Source of the DNA: Archaeoglobi archaeon
GTDB taxonomy: Archaea > Halobacteriota > Archaeoglobi > Archaeoglobales > Archaeoglobaceae
Reading direction: 5' to 3'
DNA length: 42,122 nt
Assembly: GCA_029259415.1 (NCBI GenBank)
Contig: JAPDIW010000043.1
Location: 1 to 42,122, forward strand
Made by a program: the position numbers and the translations under genes
Notes under the pieces: generated by a model
Seen by the model: the letters and a program-made list of their open reading frames with translations, nothing else
What the model was told of the DNA's origin: nothing
Databases searched by the model: none
Shown here: positions 42,041-42,122 of the stretch, in pieces
Layout of the letters: the number at the start of each line of letters is the position of its first letter
Position numbering within the stretch: the stretch's first letter is position 1

Positions 42041-42122
42041 ATGGGTTACGGCAGACTGACAGAGAAGAAAATAAGGTACATTGTAAGGCACAAGAGAAGA
42101 GGAAAAACTAACAGAGAGATAG
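42041..42122 (+). CDS. Transposase-like protein, N-terminal HTH part (runs off the window)
   Basis: ATG 42041 opens MGYGRLTEKKIRYIVRHKRR then GKTNREI and leaves the window. The L-T-E-K-K-I-R-x-I-V-R pattern is typical of the HTH start of archaeal IS481/IS630-like transposases and resembles the left-edge gene. A TATA-like TTTAAATAC lies about 15-22 bases upstream. It begins only 57 bases after the last CRISPR repeat. The catalytic part is not visible. Confidence 0.6.
   Translation, partial: MGYGRLTEKKIRYIVRHKRRGKTNREI

Overview
The window is a piece of a hyperthermophilic euryarchaeal chromosome, most likely Archaeoglobus (probably A. fulgidus or a close strain). The evidence is an archaeal histone, ribosomal proteins L1-P0-P1 with the archaeal/eukaryotic GLGALFG tail, cupin-type phosphoglucose isomerase, archease, ADP-forming acetyl-CoA synthetase, indolepyruvate ferredoxin oxidoreductase, TATA-box promoters and a TatC gene. 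The organism call comes from gene content and memory of the family, not from a database match.

Layout. 1-297: 5' end of a transposase-like gene and a junction that cuts into an amino-acid/amine permease. 297-2133: broken permease plus an acetamidase/formamidase. 2134-11281: AT-rich accessory island holding a frameshifted ArdC-like antirestriction gene, a damaged nuclease-like gene, about 1.3 kb of gene-poor DNA, then a three-gene restriction-modification operon (mod, a PD-(D/E)XK-like protein, res). 11328-20214: mostly core genes (ferritin-like protein, tRNA-Thr, nadM, iorA, L1-P0-P1, histone, pgiA, archease, DUF763, aroA). 20204-26967: metallo-hydrolase, TnpB remnant, a Roadblock/DUF2226 pair facing a coiled-coil/HAMP-receptor/small-protein operon, an MgtE-like transporter, asd and a small Cys-rich protein. 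27054-31254: a second metallo-hydrolase, a fused ADP-forming acyl-CoA synthetase and its GNAT neighbour (both carrying frameshifts), and tatC. 31376-42122: a type I-B (Cst/Tneap-like) CRISPR-Cas locus with a damaged winged-helix regulator, the interference operon cas6-cas8-cas7-cas5-cas3 on +, the adaptation operon cas4-cas1-cas2 on -, a leader and a 24-repeat array. The array ends directly at another transposase-like gene.

How it fits together. The CRISPR locus looks complete: Cas4/Cas1/Cas2 for spacer capture, Cas6 for crRNA processing, Cas8/Cas7/Cas5 for Cascade and a one-piece HD-helicase Cas3. No separate cas11 gene exists, but cas8 contains a strong internal Shine-Dalgarno before an in-frame start, which would give a helical protein of about 137-139 aa. 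This is the likely source of the small subunit. A palindrome upstream of the regulator gene and an inverted repeat over the cas4 TATA box are candidate operators. The restriction operon is a second, independent defence system.

Single-base frameshifts, mostly in homopolymer runs, occur in the permease, ardC-like, acyl-CoA synthetase, GNAT and regulator genes, while the long R-M and cas genes are intact. Either these genes are decaying or the assembly has local errors.
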